Positions 26,792-36,144 are shown, numbered from the stretch's first letter. The stretch is 59,820 nt of DNA from RGIG8785 sp045655245 (GCA_045655245.1 JAZOOX010000045.1:1-59820), one strand, 5' to 3'. Notes: generated from the sequence alone by a model not told the origin. Numbers and translations are program-made.

Positions 26792-28072
26792 TTACCGCTT
26801 TTTTGCTTTTTTTCTTGCTTTTTTTCGTGAAATTTCCAGTTGACGGAGAAAAAGTATTACAAACAAGGCAATAAAACCAAGGATCACGATGATGGTAACA
26901 GGATGTGTCAGAATCCGAAAGGCGACCCCTGCGCCCGAAACAGTAGGGCGATACGCCACCGAGCGGTCACTGTAAAGGGGAGATGTACCCAAAAGATTTC
27001 CTTGGAAATAAAAGGATACCTCGCCAAGAATATCACCTTTTGAAATAGGGGCACGTAATGTTTCGGAACATTTGATCTTTTTCTCGATCTCCTCCGCTGA
27101 AATGTCAGAGGGGAGAAAGGCAGTCTTTTGCTCTGATGCTTTTAGAATGATATGCGTTCCCTTCGGCGCATTATCAATGAGACGTTCGGTTATGGGTTCA
27201 TCTGCCGAGAGAAGCACTTTCGTTGAAAAGCGTTCAAATAAGAAATTTCCCAATTCTTGAACATCGTTATACGCGGTAATTGCATTTTCGTTCTGCTTTG
27301 CATTTGCAAGAACGAGGATAAGTTCGCGATCGCCGTTTTTTAACAGCGTTACGATATGATTGGTATTATCGGCCGACCAGTATGCTTCTTTAATCCCGTA
27401 GGCATATCGGTAAAGATAGGATGTATGCCGATAATTGCTGACCAACGAGTTGGTACAATAGACAGCGTAAGGGACAGCACCTTCGTTACGGGCGCAAAAT
27501 TCCTTGTAAACCGTTTTAGAAACGCCGGACAGTAACTCGTCATTGGCGTATTCACAGCCGAAGATTGCGAGGTCGTGCGCCGTCGTGACATTGTCAGGGT
27601 CACTGTAGCTAAGACTCTTCAGTTGCGTGCCCTTACAACCGAGGGCAGTAAGTTCTTGTTCAACGGCGGCGAAAAAGGATTCTACGGAATCGTAAAGGCC
27701 GGTTACAAGTGCATATAAACTTTGTGTCGAAGAATTCAGTGCGGTCATTTCGACCAAATCACGAACGGTATAGACGTCTCCCGACTTTAACTGGAGAGAG
27801 TTGTTGGGCAGCGGCAGATTTTCGGGTACTGTGATTTCCCGTTCCATGTCTGCGCCTTTGACAATAGTTGCCAAGGCAAAAACCGTAAGTTGTTCTGCAA
27901 TCGGAAAGGCTTGGTCAGCATTGGCAGAGAGTACAATCTGCCCTGTTGCAGGAACCATCGCCAGATAAACCGTCGATGCGAGGTCGGGGAGTTCTTCCGC
28001 ATTTGATATGGGATTGATTGCAGTAACAAGGAGTACTATGGCGATAATGATTGGTATGAACTTCTTTCTCAT
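26792..28072 (-). CDS. Catalytically degenerate D-alanyl-D-alanine carboxypeptidase (S11/PBP5 family pseudoenzyme)
   Basis: 426 residues with a signal peptide (about residues 1-25) and a C-terminal membrane span (about 395-415) with a basic tail, the layout of DacA/DacF carboxypeptidases that trim peptidoglycan stem peptides outside the membrane. Alignment by motif shows all three penicillin-binding motifs are lost: SxxK is E60-Q-L-T63, SxN is S114-S-T116, and KTG is K228-E-A230. The surrounding fold signatures (TGQIVLSANADQAFPIA, GIK..., LILVLANAK) are intact and the frame is unbroken, so this looks like a maintained pseudoenzyme rather than a decayed gene. It may bind muropeptides or partners without cleaving (inference). 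Confidence 0.85.
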   Translation of the reverse strand: MRKKFIPIIIAIVLLVTAINPISNAEELPDLASTVYLAMVPATGQIVLSANADQAFPIAEQLTVFALATIVKGADMEREITVPENLPLPNNSLQLKSGDVYTVRDLVEMTALNSSTQSLYALVTGLYDSVESFFAAVEQELTALGCKGTQLKSLSYSDPDNVTTAHDLAIFGCEYANDELLSGVSKTVYKEFCARNEGAVPYAVYCTNSLVSNYRHTSYLYRYAYGIKEAYWSADNTNHIVTLLKNGDRELILVLANAKQNENAITAYNDVQELGNFLFERFSTKVLLSADEPITERLIDNAPKGTHIILKASEQKTAFLPSDISAEEIEKKIKCSETLRAPISKGDILGEVSFYFQGNLLGTSPLYSDRSVAYRPTVSGAGVAFRILTHPVTIIVILGFIALFVILFLRQLEISRKKARKKAKKR

Positions 28073-28089
28073 AAAAAGCCCCTTTCTCT

Positions 28090-28104
28090 TTCGACACTAT
28101 TATA
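28090..28104 (-). promoter_or_regulatory. -10 element and Spo0A box upstream of the carboxypeptidase pseudoenzyme
   Basis: On the minus strand a TATAAT lies at 28099-28104, followed at 28090-28096 by a perfect TGTCGAA Spo0A box. The box is where transcription would start, a position suited to repression by Spo0A~P. The -35 is weak (TTGTAG with a 20-nt gap). Confidence 0.5.
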
Positions 28105-28145
28105 CAATATTTTTTTAGAAAAGGCTACAAGTTTTTAAAAAACAT

Positions 28146-28174
28146 TTGATATTCTTTTTAATTTATTGTATGAT
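28146..28174 (+). promoter_or_regulatory. sigma-A type promoter for the two-component operon
   Basis: TTGATA (28146-28151), 17-nt spacer, TATGAT (28169-28174). Confidence 0.6.
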
Positions 28175-28197
28175 GTTATTATAAGGGAGTGTTATAG

Positions 28198-28881
28198 ATG
28201 AAAATTTTGATTGTTGACGATGAAAAATTGTTAGCGAAAGCAATTAAATTTAATTTTGAACAGGAAGGATATCAGGTTGAGGTTGCCTATGACGGCGAAG
28301 AAGCGATTAAAATGGCACGTGATAAGACCATTGATGTAATCGTTTTGGACCTGATGCTCCCGAAAGTCGATGGATTGACCGTTTGCCAAAGTGTTCGCGA
28401 GTTTTCCAACGTGCCGATTATTATGCTCACCGCCAAAAGCGAGGATATGGATAAGATTATGGGATTGGAATACGGAGCAGACGATTATCTGACCAAGCCT
28501 TTTAATATTTTGGAACTGAAAGCGCGAATCAAGGCGATTTTGCGGCGGAGTAACCAAAACCAGCTGGAAGATGTTAAATCAAGACAAGTTGAAGCAAAAG
28601 GGATTTTGCTGGATTACAATTCCAGGAAGGTTAAAATGGATGGCAAAGACGTTGAACTGACAGCGAAAGAATTTGATCTTTTGGATTTGTTTATGACCAA
28701 CATCGGGCGCGTATACAGCCGAGAACAGTTACTGGATATTGTTTGGGGGTACGATTACCCCGGCGACATCAGAACGGTGGATGTGCATGTGAGACGGTTA
28801 AGAGAAAAAATCGAGCCCAATCCCGCCGAACCGATCTACATTATGACCAAATGGGGTGTTGGCTATTATTTCAGTGAATAA
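28198..28881 (+). CDS. OmpR/PhoB-family response regulator
   Basis: 227 residues. The receiver domain has the acidic pair DDE at residues 7-9, the phospho-acceptor D51 in VLDLMLP, T in MLTAK and the conserved lysine in LTKPF. The C-terminal winged helix (about residues 130-225) carries the OmpR pattern LTAKEFDLL, GRVYSREQLL and DVHVRRLREKI. It belongs with the histidine kinase that overlaps its 3' end. The target genes are unknown; WalR/PhoP-like regulators of this shape often control cell-wall genes. Confidence 0.93.
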   Translation: MKILIVDDEKLLAKAIKFNFEQEGYQVEVAYDGEEAIKMARDKTIDVIVLDLMLPKVDGLTVCQSVREFSNVPIIMLTAKSEDMDKIMGLEYGADDYLTKPFNILELKARIKAILRRSNQNQLEDVKSRQVEAKGILLDYNSRKVKMDGKDVELTAKEFDLLDLFMTNIGRVYSREQLLDIVWGYDYPGDIRTVDVHVRRLREKIEPNPAEPIYIMTKWGVGYYFSE

Positions 28882-30310
28882 GTTGCGACTCTTTTCCAAA
28901 AGCAGTCTACGCAGTCAGATTATTTTCACTTACGCTTTGATTTTTGTGCTCTGTTTGGCGTTTATGCTGATTTATACCACCGGCGGAATCCAAAGCCGAC
29001 TGGTAACACGAAACAATGACGAAAGCCTAAAAAACGCCAATTTCCTGTCAGTTTTATCCGTAGAAAGTGTTCGAAACGGGAACTATAGTTCTCTCCCTAA
29101 AGATTTAGCATCTTTGGGGAGTATGCGAGGCACGCCGCATGTAATGGTTTTAAATCGCGAGTGCCGCATTATATACGATTCTTCCGAAACAGCACCGTTA
29201 ATCGGAAAAGTGCTTTTAGAGCCGGTCATTCTTTCTGCCTTGAAAGGACAAGAAAGCTCCTATACCGATTTCCGTGAAGAACATCGGTGGCAGACATTTG
29301 CCGCCGTACCCATTCGTACAGGCGATGAGATTTACGGTGTGATATACTTAACGGTGTTTGACACAGACAGCGGCGTGCTGATTGCCAGCACACAACAGTC
29401 TATCATTTTGATGGGAATTGCCGTCTGTCTTCTGTTGGTGTTGCTATCTGCAATTTTTGCGAATTGGTTGACACGTCCGCTTGTTTCGTTGACCAAAAAA
29501 ATGAAGGAATATCGCGGCGGTACAATAGAAACAATTGCTTTGCACGGAAGTTCTGAAATTGTCGCCTTAAGCCAGAGCTTTAATGAAATGGCCGAACGCC
29601 AGAACGATACTGATTTACGTCGCAGCACCTTTGTTTCAAATGCATCTCATGAGTTAAAGACACCACTGACTTCAATGAAACTCTTTGCTGACTCTATTCT
29701 TCAAATGCCCGAGTTGGATGGTGATATCGTCCGTGAATTCATGTCGGATATGACCAACGAGATTGACCGCTTGACGAAGATCATCGATGACCTTTTTGAA
29801 CTGACGAAAATGGATTCCACTTTATCTCCGTCGGCGGCTAAACCCCTTGATTTGAATGAGTTATTAAAAGGGATCATGAAGATTTTGCTCCCTGTTGCCC
29901 AAGAAAAAAAGATTGCCCTTCACCTTGAGAGCGAGGGGAGTCTTGAGGTAATCAGCGATTATAACCGGATATGGCATACGGTTTTTAATATCGTTGATAA
30001 CGGTATCAAGTATGCCGATGAAAGCGGAATGGTTTTGGTCCAGCTACAGCCTACCGACGACGGTGCTGTGGTGATGGTTTCGGATAACGGCGTAGGGATC
30101 CCGCAAGACGAACTTGGCAAGATTTTCGACCGTTTTCATCGTGTAGACAAGGCGCGGTCCCGTGATACGGGCGGTACGGGCCTTGGCCTTTCGATTGCCA
30201 AAAACTCGATCGAAATGTGCGGCGGACGTATTGAAGTAGAAAGCGAAGTGGGCGTAGGAAGCGTCTTTAAAGTGTATATTCCCAACGCGAAAACGGAGGA
30301 AACCGAATGA
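28874..30310 (+). CDS. Membrane sensor histidine kinase
   Basis: About 478 residues. Membrane span 1 near the N-terminus (IIFTYALIFVLCLAFML), an extracytoplasmic PAS-like/dCache-type sensor of about 120 residues, span 2 (IILMGIAVCLLLVLLSAIF), a HAMP linker, the H box SNASHELKTPL, N box NIVDNGIKYA, and G boxes DNGVGIPQ and GGTGLGLS. It phosphorylates the response regulator whose stop it overlaps. I favour GTG 28874; a longer frame begins at GTG 28856 but eats further into the regulator gene. PhoR/WalK-like by architecture. Confidence 0.92.
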   Translation: MNKLRLFSKSSLRSQIIFTYALIFVLCLAFMLIYTTGGIQSRLVTRNNDESLKNANFLSVLSVESVRNGNYSSLPKDLASLGSMRGTPHVMVLNRECRIIYDSSETAPLIGKVLLEPVILSALKGQESSYTDFREEHRWQTFAAVPIRTGDEIYGVIYLTVFDTDSGVLIASTQQSIILMGIAVCLLLVLLSAIFANWLTRPLVSLTKKMKEYRGGTIETIALHGSSEIVALSQSFNEMAERQNDTDLRRSTFVSNASHELKTPLTSMKLFADSILQMPELDGDIVREFMSDMTNEIDRLTKIIDDLFELTKMDSTLSPSAAKPLDLNELLKGIMKILLPVAQEKKIALHLESEGSLEVISDYNRIWHTVFNIVDNGIKYADESGMVLVQLQPTDDGAVVMVSDNGVGIPQDELGKIFDRFHRVDKARSRDTGGTGLGLSIAKNSIEMCGGRIEVESEVGVGSVFKVYIPNAKTEETE

Positions 30311-31221
30311 AAAAGCGGATCGTTATTATTACAATAATAGTTGCACTTTTGGCATTCAGCATCTTTTTCGCCGTGTTTTTGGCACAGCGAAATGATAATA
30401 AAACCACGCTATACTTCGCTGATTTAAACCGTGGAACTTTAAAAGCAGAGCTTAGGGAGATCGCATATGAAACGGAAGAAGAGTTGTTGAATCGTGCTTT
30501 AGAGGCACTCATCATCGGGCCGTCTCCGTCTTCTGAATGTGTGGGCTTAATTCCAAAAGGGACACAACTGAAATCAGTAAGTATTGATAACGATTGCGTT
30601 TTGATCGATTTCTCCCAACAACTATTAGCGGTTGATAATGATGTTGACCGTCTTTTGACGCGTTATTCTATTGTAAAAACGGTTTGCGAACTTTCGGATC
30701 AATTTGCATATGTACGATTGACCGTCGACGGCGAGCCCCTTTATGATAACTACGGGAACGGGCTGGGAATGATGAGTGTTGACGATACGTTTTTCGACGC
30801 TGTATCTACCGAACAAAAAAAAGTAAAGGCGATTTTATACTTCGCAGATTCCACAGGGCAAAATCTAGTAGCGGAAGAGCGGGAGGTTTCGGTCAAAAGC
30901 GCTGAAACGGTCGCGTTTGCAATTCTGCAAGAATTGATTGGCGGACCCGCAACAAAACAGTTGGTTGGGACCATTCCGTCAGGAACGAAGATCCTTTCTG
31001 CCGATGTAAAAAACGGCGTTTGTTATGTAGATTTTTCTCCAGCGTTTGTAGAAAAGCACGTCGGTGGTTCGACGGGAGAAATTCTGACTGTGTACTCGGT
31101 TGTAAACACCCTTACCGCTCTGGAGGGGATTGACAAGGTACAGTTTTTAATTAACGGGAAAACTCGCGAAATCTTTGGTAATTTACTGTTTTCCGAACCT
31201 TTTGTTTCGAATATTCGATAG
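30307..31221 (+). CDS. Membrane-anchored protein with two GerMN domains
   Basis: 304 residues. An N-terminal hydrophobic anchor (IVIITIIVALLAFSIFFAVF) is followed by two tandem GerMN domains (about residues 40-150 and 175-300), each with the pattern YFAD..., a GP or GGP turn, IP.GT.., VDFS or IDFS, and a closing NG/DG. In Bacillus, GerM is needed for sporulation and germination, and the domain occurs in envelope proteins. It overlaps the kinase gene by ATGA, suggesting a role in the same signalling or envelope response. No lipobox cysteine is seen, so it appears to be anchored by the TM segment. Confidence 0.88.
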   Translation: MKKRIVIITIIVALLAFSIFFAVFLAQRNDNKTTLYFADLNRGTLKAELREIAYETEEELLNRALEALIIGPSPSSECVGLIPKGTQLKSVSIDNDCVLIDFSQQLLAVDNDVDRLLTRYSIVKTVCELSDQFAYVRLTVDGEPLYDNYGNGLGMMSVDDTFFDAVSTEQKKVKAILYFADSTGQNLVAEEREVSVKSAETVAFAILQELIGGPATKQLVGTIPSGTKILSADVKNGVCYVDFSPAFVEKHVGGSTGEILTVYSVVNTLTALEGIDKVQFLINGKTREIFGNLLFSEPFVSNIR

Positions 31222-31232
31222 GAGGAGCCCCA

Positions 31233-31448
31233 ATGTACGATGAATTTGTAGAATGCCGATATTGTAAATTTGCAACTGTTTTGGCACACAGTTCCGCAGA
31301 AGTGCTTTGTGAAAAGCGCGGTGTGGTATCCGCGGGAGGAAAATGTAAAAAATTTGATTTAAATTTGCTTTCCATTAAACCGCCTGCAAGGAAACGCAGT
31401 ATCAACGATAAAAAGTCGAAGTTTAAGGCAGAGGACTTCAGTATATAA
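31233..31448 (+). CDS. Small cysteine-rich protein of unknown function
   Basis: 71 residues preceded by AGGAGG. It carries CRYC near the N-terminus and two further cysteines (LCEKRGVV, GKCKKF), likely a zinc site, then a lysine-rich tail. Small proteins with a C-x2-C, LC.K.GVV and C.KF pattern are common in Clostridia (from memory). It lies 11 bases after the GerMN gene in the same operon. Confidence 0.65.
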   Translation: MYDEFVECRYCKFATVLAHSSAEVLCEKRGVVSAGGKCKKFDLNLLSIKPPARKRSINDKKSKFKAEDFSI

Positions 31449-31457
31449 GGAGGTCCT

Positions 31458-31862
31458 ATGAAAACAAATTCGCTCAAAACGGTCCTATGGATTATTGCGG
31501 CCATCCTGCTCTTGGTGGTTGTTATTAACGGAGTTGTCAGTGGCTTGATGCAGCGACACGATGTTGTTTTGGACAATTATGCAGTTTCGGCCGATGGGAC
31601 CGAAATCGCTTTGAAAGTTTCAGTCCTGTCTTCTGCCGGATATGTAAGAGGATACAAAGACAATGGCGGCGGCGTAAAGCCGCATTACCTAACCTTTTAT
31701 TCAACCTTTGGCGGAATCAACAGTCGTCTTGGCGCAAATGATACCTTTACGTTGTCTCTGGGCAAAGATGACACCATGATTTATTTTAGCCGCCCCAATG
31801 GCGGGTATAAGCCGATCTTGAAGAAAAACCAAGACGGCAAGTGGGAAAGGGTTAAACCGTAA
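31458..31862 (+). CDS. Small single-span membrane protein of unknown function
   Basis: 134 residues. One N-terminal membrane span (VLWIIAAILLLVVVINGVV) is followed by an extracytoplasmic beta-rich domain with no recognised motif. AGGAGG precedes the start. It is the last gene of the two-component/GerMN operon and ends in a strong bidirectional terminator. I do not recognise the family. Confidence 0.65.
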   Translation: MKTNSLKTVLWIIAAILLLVVVINGVVSGLMQRHDVVLDNYAVSADGTEIALKVSVLSSAGYVRGYKDNGGGVKPHYLTFYSTFGGINSRLGANDTFTLSLGKDDTMIYFSRPNGGYKPILKKNQDGKWERVKP

Positions 31863-31895
31863 AAAAAGAACCTCGCAATGCGAGGTTCTTTTTTT
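31861..31895. terminator. Bidirectional terminator between the small membrane protein and parC
   Basis: Arms AAAGAACCTCGCA/TGCGAGGTTCTTT almost without a loop, with A and T runs on both sides; serves two convergent operons. Confidence 0.85.
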
Positions 31896-34098
31896 ATTCG
31901 CTTTCAGCAGAGAAGAAACCTAATTGATGCAAGCCGCGATCCTCATCAGTCAAAAAACGTCCTGATACAGGGATGGTCCGACCGCGGTAGTATTCCAAAT
32001 CAGTAAACTGATCCGCATCAGGGACCTTCATCTCAGTGATTAAAAGGTTCTTCTTCAGGGTCATTACCTGAACACCGATCGTGCTTTTCGTCGTCTTTTC
32101 GGGAATTAAAGATGAATTTACCAACAGAAGTTTTTCGTTGTTGCTGGTCAGTAAAAGATCGGTATCCTGCTCAATGTAAATAACGTTCACCAACGGCGAT
32201 GCACCGCCATATGCGTTAATCAGTTGTTTTCGGTTGGATTTTGTTGCGTAGGCACTTAAAGGAACTTTCGAGACCTTGCCATTTTCGAATGCAAAAAGCA
32301 AATGACCGTGGTAGTCTTTTGTAGGAAGCACAAACTTAACCAACTCGTCCGGTTGCATTTTCAACAGGTTGGGGAGGTACTCGCCGAGGCTACTTGCCTT
32401 ACAGTCTGGCAGATCTGCGATCCGTGCCTTATAAACCGTTTGCTTGTCGGTGAAGAAGAGAACCTCATCAACGTTATTGCATTCCCAGCTTTGCAAGATG
32501 CTATCACCGTCTTTTAGCTTTTGCTCACCGGCGGAGCGCAGGGAGGTCAACGGAATTTTTTTAAAATAGTTTTCCTTCGTAAAGAAAAGCTTTAACGGAT
32601 AGTCTTCAACAAATACTGCCTCGTTATATTCAACCGCGTAATCCTCATAAATGATTTCCGTCTTACGCGGTTTACCATACTTTTTGATGATCGCTTTTTG
32701 TTCTGCAGCAATCTGCTTTTTGATTTCGCGGTCACTTTCAATCAGTTTCTTTAAAGCGGCAATCTCCTCGATCAGTTTTTCGATATCGGCAGTACGCTTG
32801 ATTATATATTCCTGATTTAAGTTCCGTAATTTGATTTCAGCAATATACTCTGCCTGTTGTTGGTCGATATCAAACCCCCGCATTAGATTGGGAATAACAT
32901 CGCTCTCTAACGCGGTATTACGGATGATAGCAATGGCCTTGTCAATATCCAGCAAAATTTTTTCCAAGCCGCGTAGCAAGTGGAGTCGGCGTTCCTTTTG
33001 ATTGACATCGAAAACGGAAGCACGTCTAATGCAATCAATACGAAATCTGATAAAATGGTTTAAAATATCGCGAACACCCAAAACATAGGGAGAACCGTCA
33101 ATTAAAACATTAAAGTTACAACTGAAGGTAGTCTGCAGTTCGGTCATTTTCAGCAGTTTACTCATCAATTTTTCAGGATCGGTACCGCGTTTGATTTCCA
33201 GGGAAAGTTTAAGGCCCGCAATATCACTTTCATCCCGTGCCTCGTTAATTTCACGCAGTTTACCCGTTTTTGCCAACAAGGAAATCTTATCAATGATTGC
33301 TTCGATGGTTGTGGTATAAGGGATCTCGGTGATATCGATACAGCTTTGCTTTTTATCATAACGATATTTTCCGCGGAGTTTATAGGTACCGAGACCGGTT
33401 TCCATAATGCTACGGTGCTCTTTTTCGTCAAAAATCAGCTGGCCGCCCGTAGGAAAGTCAGGACCTTTTACGTATTCGTAAATATCCGCTTTTTCGTTTT
33501 TTAAGAGCGCAATGGTTGCTTCACAGATCTCGGTCAAATTATAACTGCAGATGTTGCTGGTCATACCGACTGCGATACCCTGATTGGGGTTGATTAAGAT
33601 ATTGGGAAAGGTTACGGGAAGCAAAGTCGGTTCTTTTAATGTTCCGTCATAGTTGTCCACCAAATCAACGGTGTTTTTGTCAATTTGATGGAAAAGCTCA
33701 CTGGCAATGGATTCCAATTTGACTTCGGTATAACGGGCGGCGGCAAAAGCCATATCCCGGGAGTACTTTTTACCAAAGTTACCCTTAGAATCAACCAACG
33801 GGTAGAGGAGTGACTCGTTACCGCGGGTCAGACGAACCATCGTTTCGTAGATAGCAGCATCACCGTGAGGGTTTAACTTCATAGTAGTGCCGACAACATT
33901 GGCCGATTTGGTACGGGCACCGTTTAACAATCCCATGGTGTACATCGTGTAAAGCAATTTCCGATGAGAGGGCTTAAACCCATCAATACCGGGAATAGCA
34001 CGGGACACGATGACACTGATGGCATAGGGCATATAGTTTGTTTCAAGGGTTTCGGTAATCGGTTGCTCGATAACCTGACCCAATTCTTGTTCTAACAT
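31894..34098 (-). CDS. parC: DNA topoisomerase IV subunit A (gyrA/parC family)
   Basis: A 734-residue type IIA topoisomerase A subunit. The catalytic tyrosine is Y123 in AAARYTEV, within the winged-helix domain; FKPSHRKLLY and NPHGDAAIYETMVRL precede it, and a C-terminal beta-pinwheel follows after about residue 480. I see no GyrA-box (QRRGGKG type) in the pinwheel, so it is called ParC rather than GyrA. At the quinolone-binding site the usual serine is alanine (A81 in HGDAA), with glutamate at E85. It follows parE by 14 bases; together they decatenate replicated chromosomes. Confidence 0.88.
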   Translation of the reverse strand: MLEQELGQVIEQPITETLETNYMPYAISVIVSRAIPGIDGFKPSHRKLLYTMYTMGLLNGARTKSANVVGTTMKLNPHGDAAIYETMVRLTRGNESLLYPLVDSKGNFGKKYSRDMAFAAARYTEVKLESIASELFHQIDKNTVDLVDNYDGTLKEPTLLPVTFPNILINPNQGIAVGMTSNICSYNLTEICEATIALLKNEKADIYEYVKGPDFPTGGQLIFDEKEHRSIMETGLGTYKLRGKYRYDKKQSCIDITEIPYTTTIEAIIDKISLLAKTGKLREINEARDESDIAGLKLSLEIKRGTDPEKLMSKLLKMTELQTTFSCNFNVLIDGSPYVLGVRDILNHFIRFRIDCIRRASVFDVNQKERRLHLLRGLEKILLDIDKAIAIIRNTALESDVIPNLMRGFDIDQQQAEYIAEIKLRNLNQEYIIKRTADIEKLIEEIAALKKLIESDREIKKQIAAEQKAIIKKYGKPRKTEIIYEDYAVEYNEAVFVEDYPLKLFFTKENYFKKIPLTSLRSAGEQKLKDGDSILQSWECNNVDEVLFFTDKQTVYKARIADLPDCKASSLGEYLPNLLKMQPDELVKFVLPTKDYHGHLLFAFENGKVSKVPLSAYATKSNRKQLINAYGGASPLVNVIYIEQDTDLLLTSNNEKLLLVNSSLIPEKTTKSTIGVQVMTLKKNLLITEMKVPDADQFTDLEYYRGRTIPVSGRFLTDEDRGLHQLGFFSAESE

Positions 34099-34112
34099 AT
34101 TAAAGCCTCCTA

Positions 34113-36101
34113 TTAGGAAATATCAGCCAAATCAAGATAGTCCTTGCCGCGTTCGGCAATCATTTCTTTTCTGCCTTGGATATTGTCGCCCAAAAGAAGC
34201 TCAAACATTTCCTGCGCGGCAACTGCATCGGAAGGAAGAACGCTGATAAGGCGGCGTGTTTTAGGATGCATGGTGGTAAGAGACATCATCTCGGGGTCAT
34301 TCTCGCCAAGACCTTTCGAACGCTGGATGGTATACTTGGTATCACCCAAGGCTTCTAAAATCTCGGTTTTCTCGCGCTCGTTATAAGCAAAATATGTTTT
34401 TTGCTTGGTGGTAATTTCAAAGAGGGGAGTCTCGGCAATAAAGACCTTTCGCTGTTCAATCAACGTTGGTACCAAACGGTAAAGCATTGTCAAAACCAAG
34501 GTGCGAATCTGGAATCCGTCAACATCCGCATCGGTACAAATTATTACTTTACTCCAGCGCAGAGAATTGATGTCAAACTCATTGATGTTCTTGCTATGCT
34601 TATTCCGTATCTCGACACCGCAACCCAATACTTTGATCAAGTCAGTAATGATTTCGCTTTGAAAAATTTTGTGATAATCCGCTTTTAAGCAGTTTAAGAT
34701 TTTACCCCGAATCGGCATGATCGCCTGGAATTCCGCGTCTCTTGCCTGCTGACAGGAGCCTTTTGCAGAGTCGCCCTCTACAATAAACAGCTCGCGCTTT
34801 GTGATATCTTTGGTTCGGCAATCGACGAACTTTTGCACACGGTTGGTCAGGGTAATGCTTTCTTTGAATTTCTTTTTGCTTTCGACACGAGCGCGTTCCG
34901 CTGATTCTCTGCTTCGTTTGTTGATCAACACCTGGTTGGCAATCCGCTCGGCATCCGCTTTGTTTTCGATAAAGAAAACCTCGAGATTACGGCGGAGGAA
35001 AGCGGTCATGCAATCCTGAATGAATTTGTTATCAAAGGACTTTTTGGTTTGGTTTTCGTAGCTCGCCTCACTGGAGAAGGTGTTGCTGACCAAAGCCAAA
35101 GAATCACTGATGTCTTCGAATGTGATCTTACTTTCCTTTTTATTGTACTTCCCGTTTTGCTTTAAGTAAGCGTCAACAGCAGAAACGAAGGCACTTCGTA
35201 CAGCTTTTTCCGAAGAACCTAAATGTTCCAGGAAGCTGGAATTGTGGTAATATTCCGTGAAGGCGGCGGTATTGGTAAAGCAAAAGCAAACCGAAATTTT
35301 AGCCTTATATTCGGGACGATCTTCGGAATCTCGCCCCTTGTCTTCGGTTTCGTAATATACGGGGAAGGTTAAGGTCTCGTCACCGCAACGCTTTTTTAGA
35401 TAGTCTTGAATGCCGTTGGGATAACAGAACTCGTACTGATCAAATTTCCCGGGCGCCGTTTCGTTGCGCAATACCAAGGTAACCCCCGCATTGACAATCG
35501 ATTGTTTTTCCAATACATCGAGATAGTATTCCAAGGGAATATCGATCTCTTTAAAAACAGTTTTATCGGGCAACCAGCGAATAGAAGTCCCGGTCTTTTT
35601 GGAGTTGGTTTCTTCTTTTTGGAGTCCGCCGACATTATAGCCCTTTTCAAAATGCAAGGTATAACGAAACCCGTTGCGTACAATTACAGCGTCCATATAT
35701 TCAGAGGCATATTGTGTTGCACAAGTACCCAAACCATTGGTTCCAAGACTGTATTCATAGGTCTCGCTGGTGTTTTTCTTATATTTACCGCCAGCGTAGA
35801 GTTCGCAGAAAACAAGTTCCCAGTTATAACGGTCTTCATTCGGATTATAATCAACGGGGATTCCGCGGCCGTTATCGGTCACTTCGATCGAATGGTCTAA
35901 AAAGCGAACCACTTCGATCCGTTTTCCGTATCCATCTCTGGCTTCGTCGATGGAGTTGGACAGGATTTCGAACATTGCATGTTTGCAACCTTCCAGGCTG
36001 TCGGAACCGAAGATAACCGCAGGACGGGTACGGACTCGTTCGGCGTCTTTTAACAGAATAATACTTTTATCATCGTATGTGTTGTTGGTTTTTGCTGCCA
36101 T
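34113..36101 (-). CDS. parE: DNA topoisomerase IV subunit B (gyrB/parE family)
   Basis: About 662 residues. The GHKL ATPase shows EILSNSIDEARDG, TDNGRGIPV and GTNGLGTC; the TOPRIM domain shows LFIVEGDSAKG and the DADVDGFQIRTL metal-binding aspartates; the tail ends with RSKGLGENDPEM. It supplies ATP-driven strand passage to the ParC subunit encoded next. GyrB-type and ParE-type cannot be separated by motif alone; the partner without a GyrA-box supports ParE. I used the internal ATG behind AAAGGGTGA; the frame is open 21 codons further upstream but without a ribosome site. Confidence 0.88.
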   Translation of the reverse strand: MAAKTNNTYDDKSIILLKDAERVRTRPAVIFGSDSLEGCKHAMFEILSNSIDEARDGYGKRIEVVRFLDHSIEVTDNGRGIPVDYNPNEDRYNWELVFCELYAGGKYKKNTSETYEYSLGTNGLGTCATQYASEYMDAVIVRNGFRYTLHFEKGYNVGGLQKEETNSKKTGTSIRWLPDKTVFKEIDIPLEYYLDVLEKQSIVNAGVTLVLRNETAPGKFDQYEFCYPNGIQDYLKKRCGDETLTFPVYYETEDKGRDSEDRPEYKAKISVCFCFTNTAAFTEYYHNSSFLEHLGSSEKAVRSAFVSAVDAYLKQNGKYNKKESKITFEDISDSLALVSNTFSSEASYENQTKKSFDNKFIQDCMTAFLRRNLEVFFIENKADAERIANQVLINKRSRESAERARVESKKKFKESITLTNRVQKFVDCRTKDITKRELFIVEGDSAKGSCQQARDAEFQAIMPIRGKILNCLKADYHKIFQSEIITDLIKVLGCGVEIRNKHSKNINEFDINSLRWSKVIICTDADVDGFQIRTLVLTMLYRLVPTLIEQRKVFIAETPLFEITTKQKTYFAYNEREKTEILEALGDTKYTIQRSKGLGENDPEMMSLTTMHPKTRRLISVLPSDAVAAQEMFELLLGDNIQGRKEMIAERGKDYLDLADIS

Positions 36102-36144
36102 TTTTTTCACCCTTTGCATAAATTTGCAGACACAATATATAGTT

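Noticed and set aside
35406..35900. 164-codon plus-strand frame antisense to parE
   Set aside because: Overlaps conserved GHKL and TOPRIM coding sequence; composition is that of an antisense shadow.
31894..36101. Call of gyrA/gyrB for the topoisomerase pair
   Set aside because: No GyrA-box is seen in the A-subunit C-terminal domain; topoisomerase IV fits better, though gyrase-like function cannot be fully excluded.
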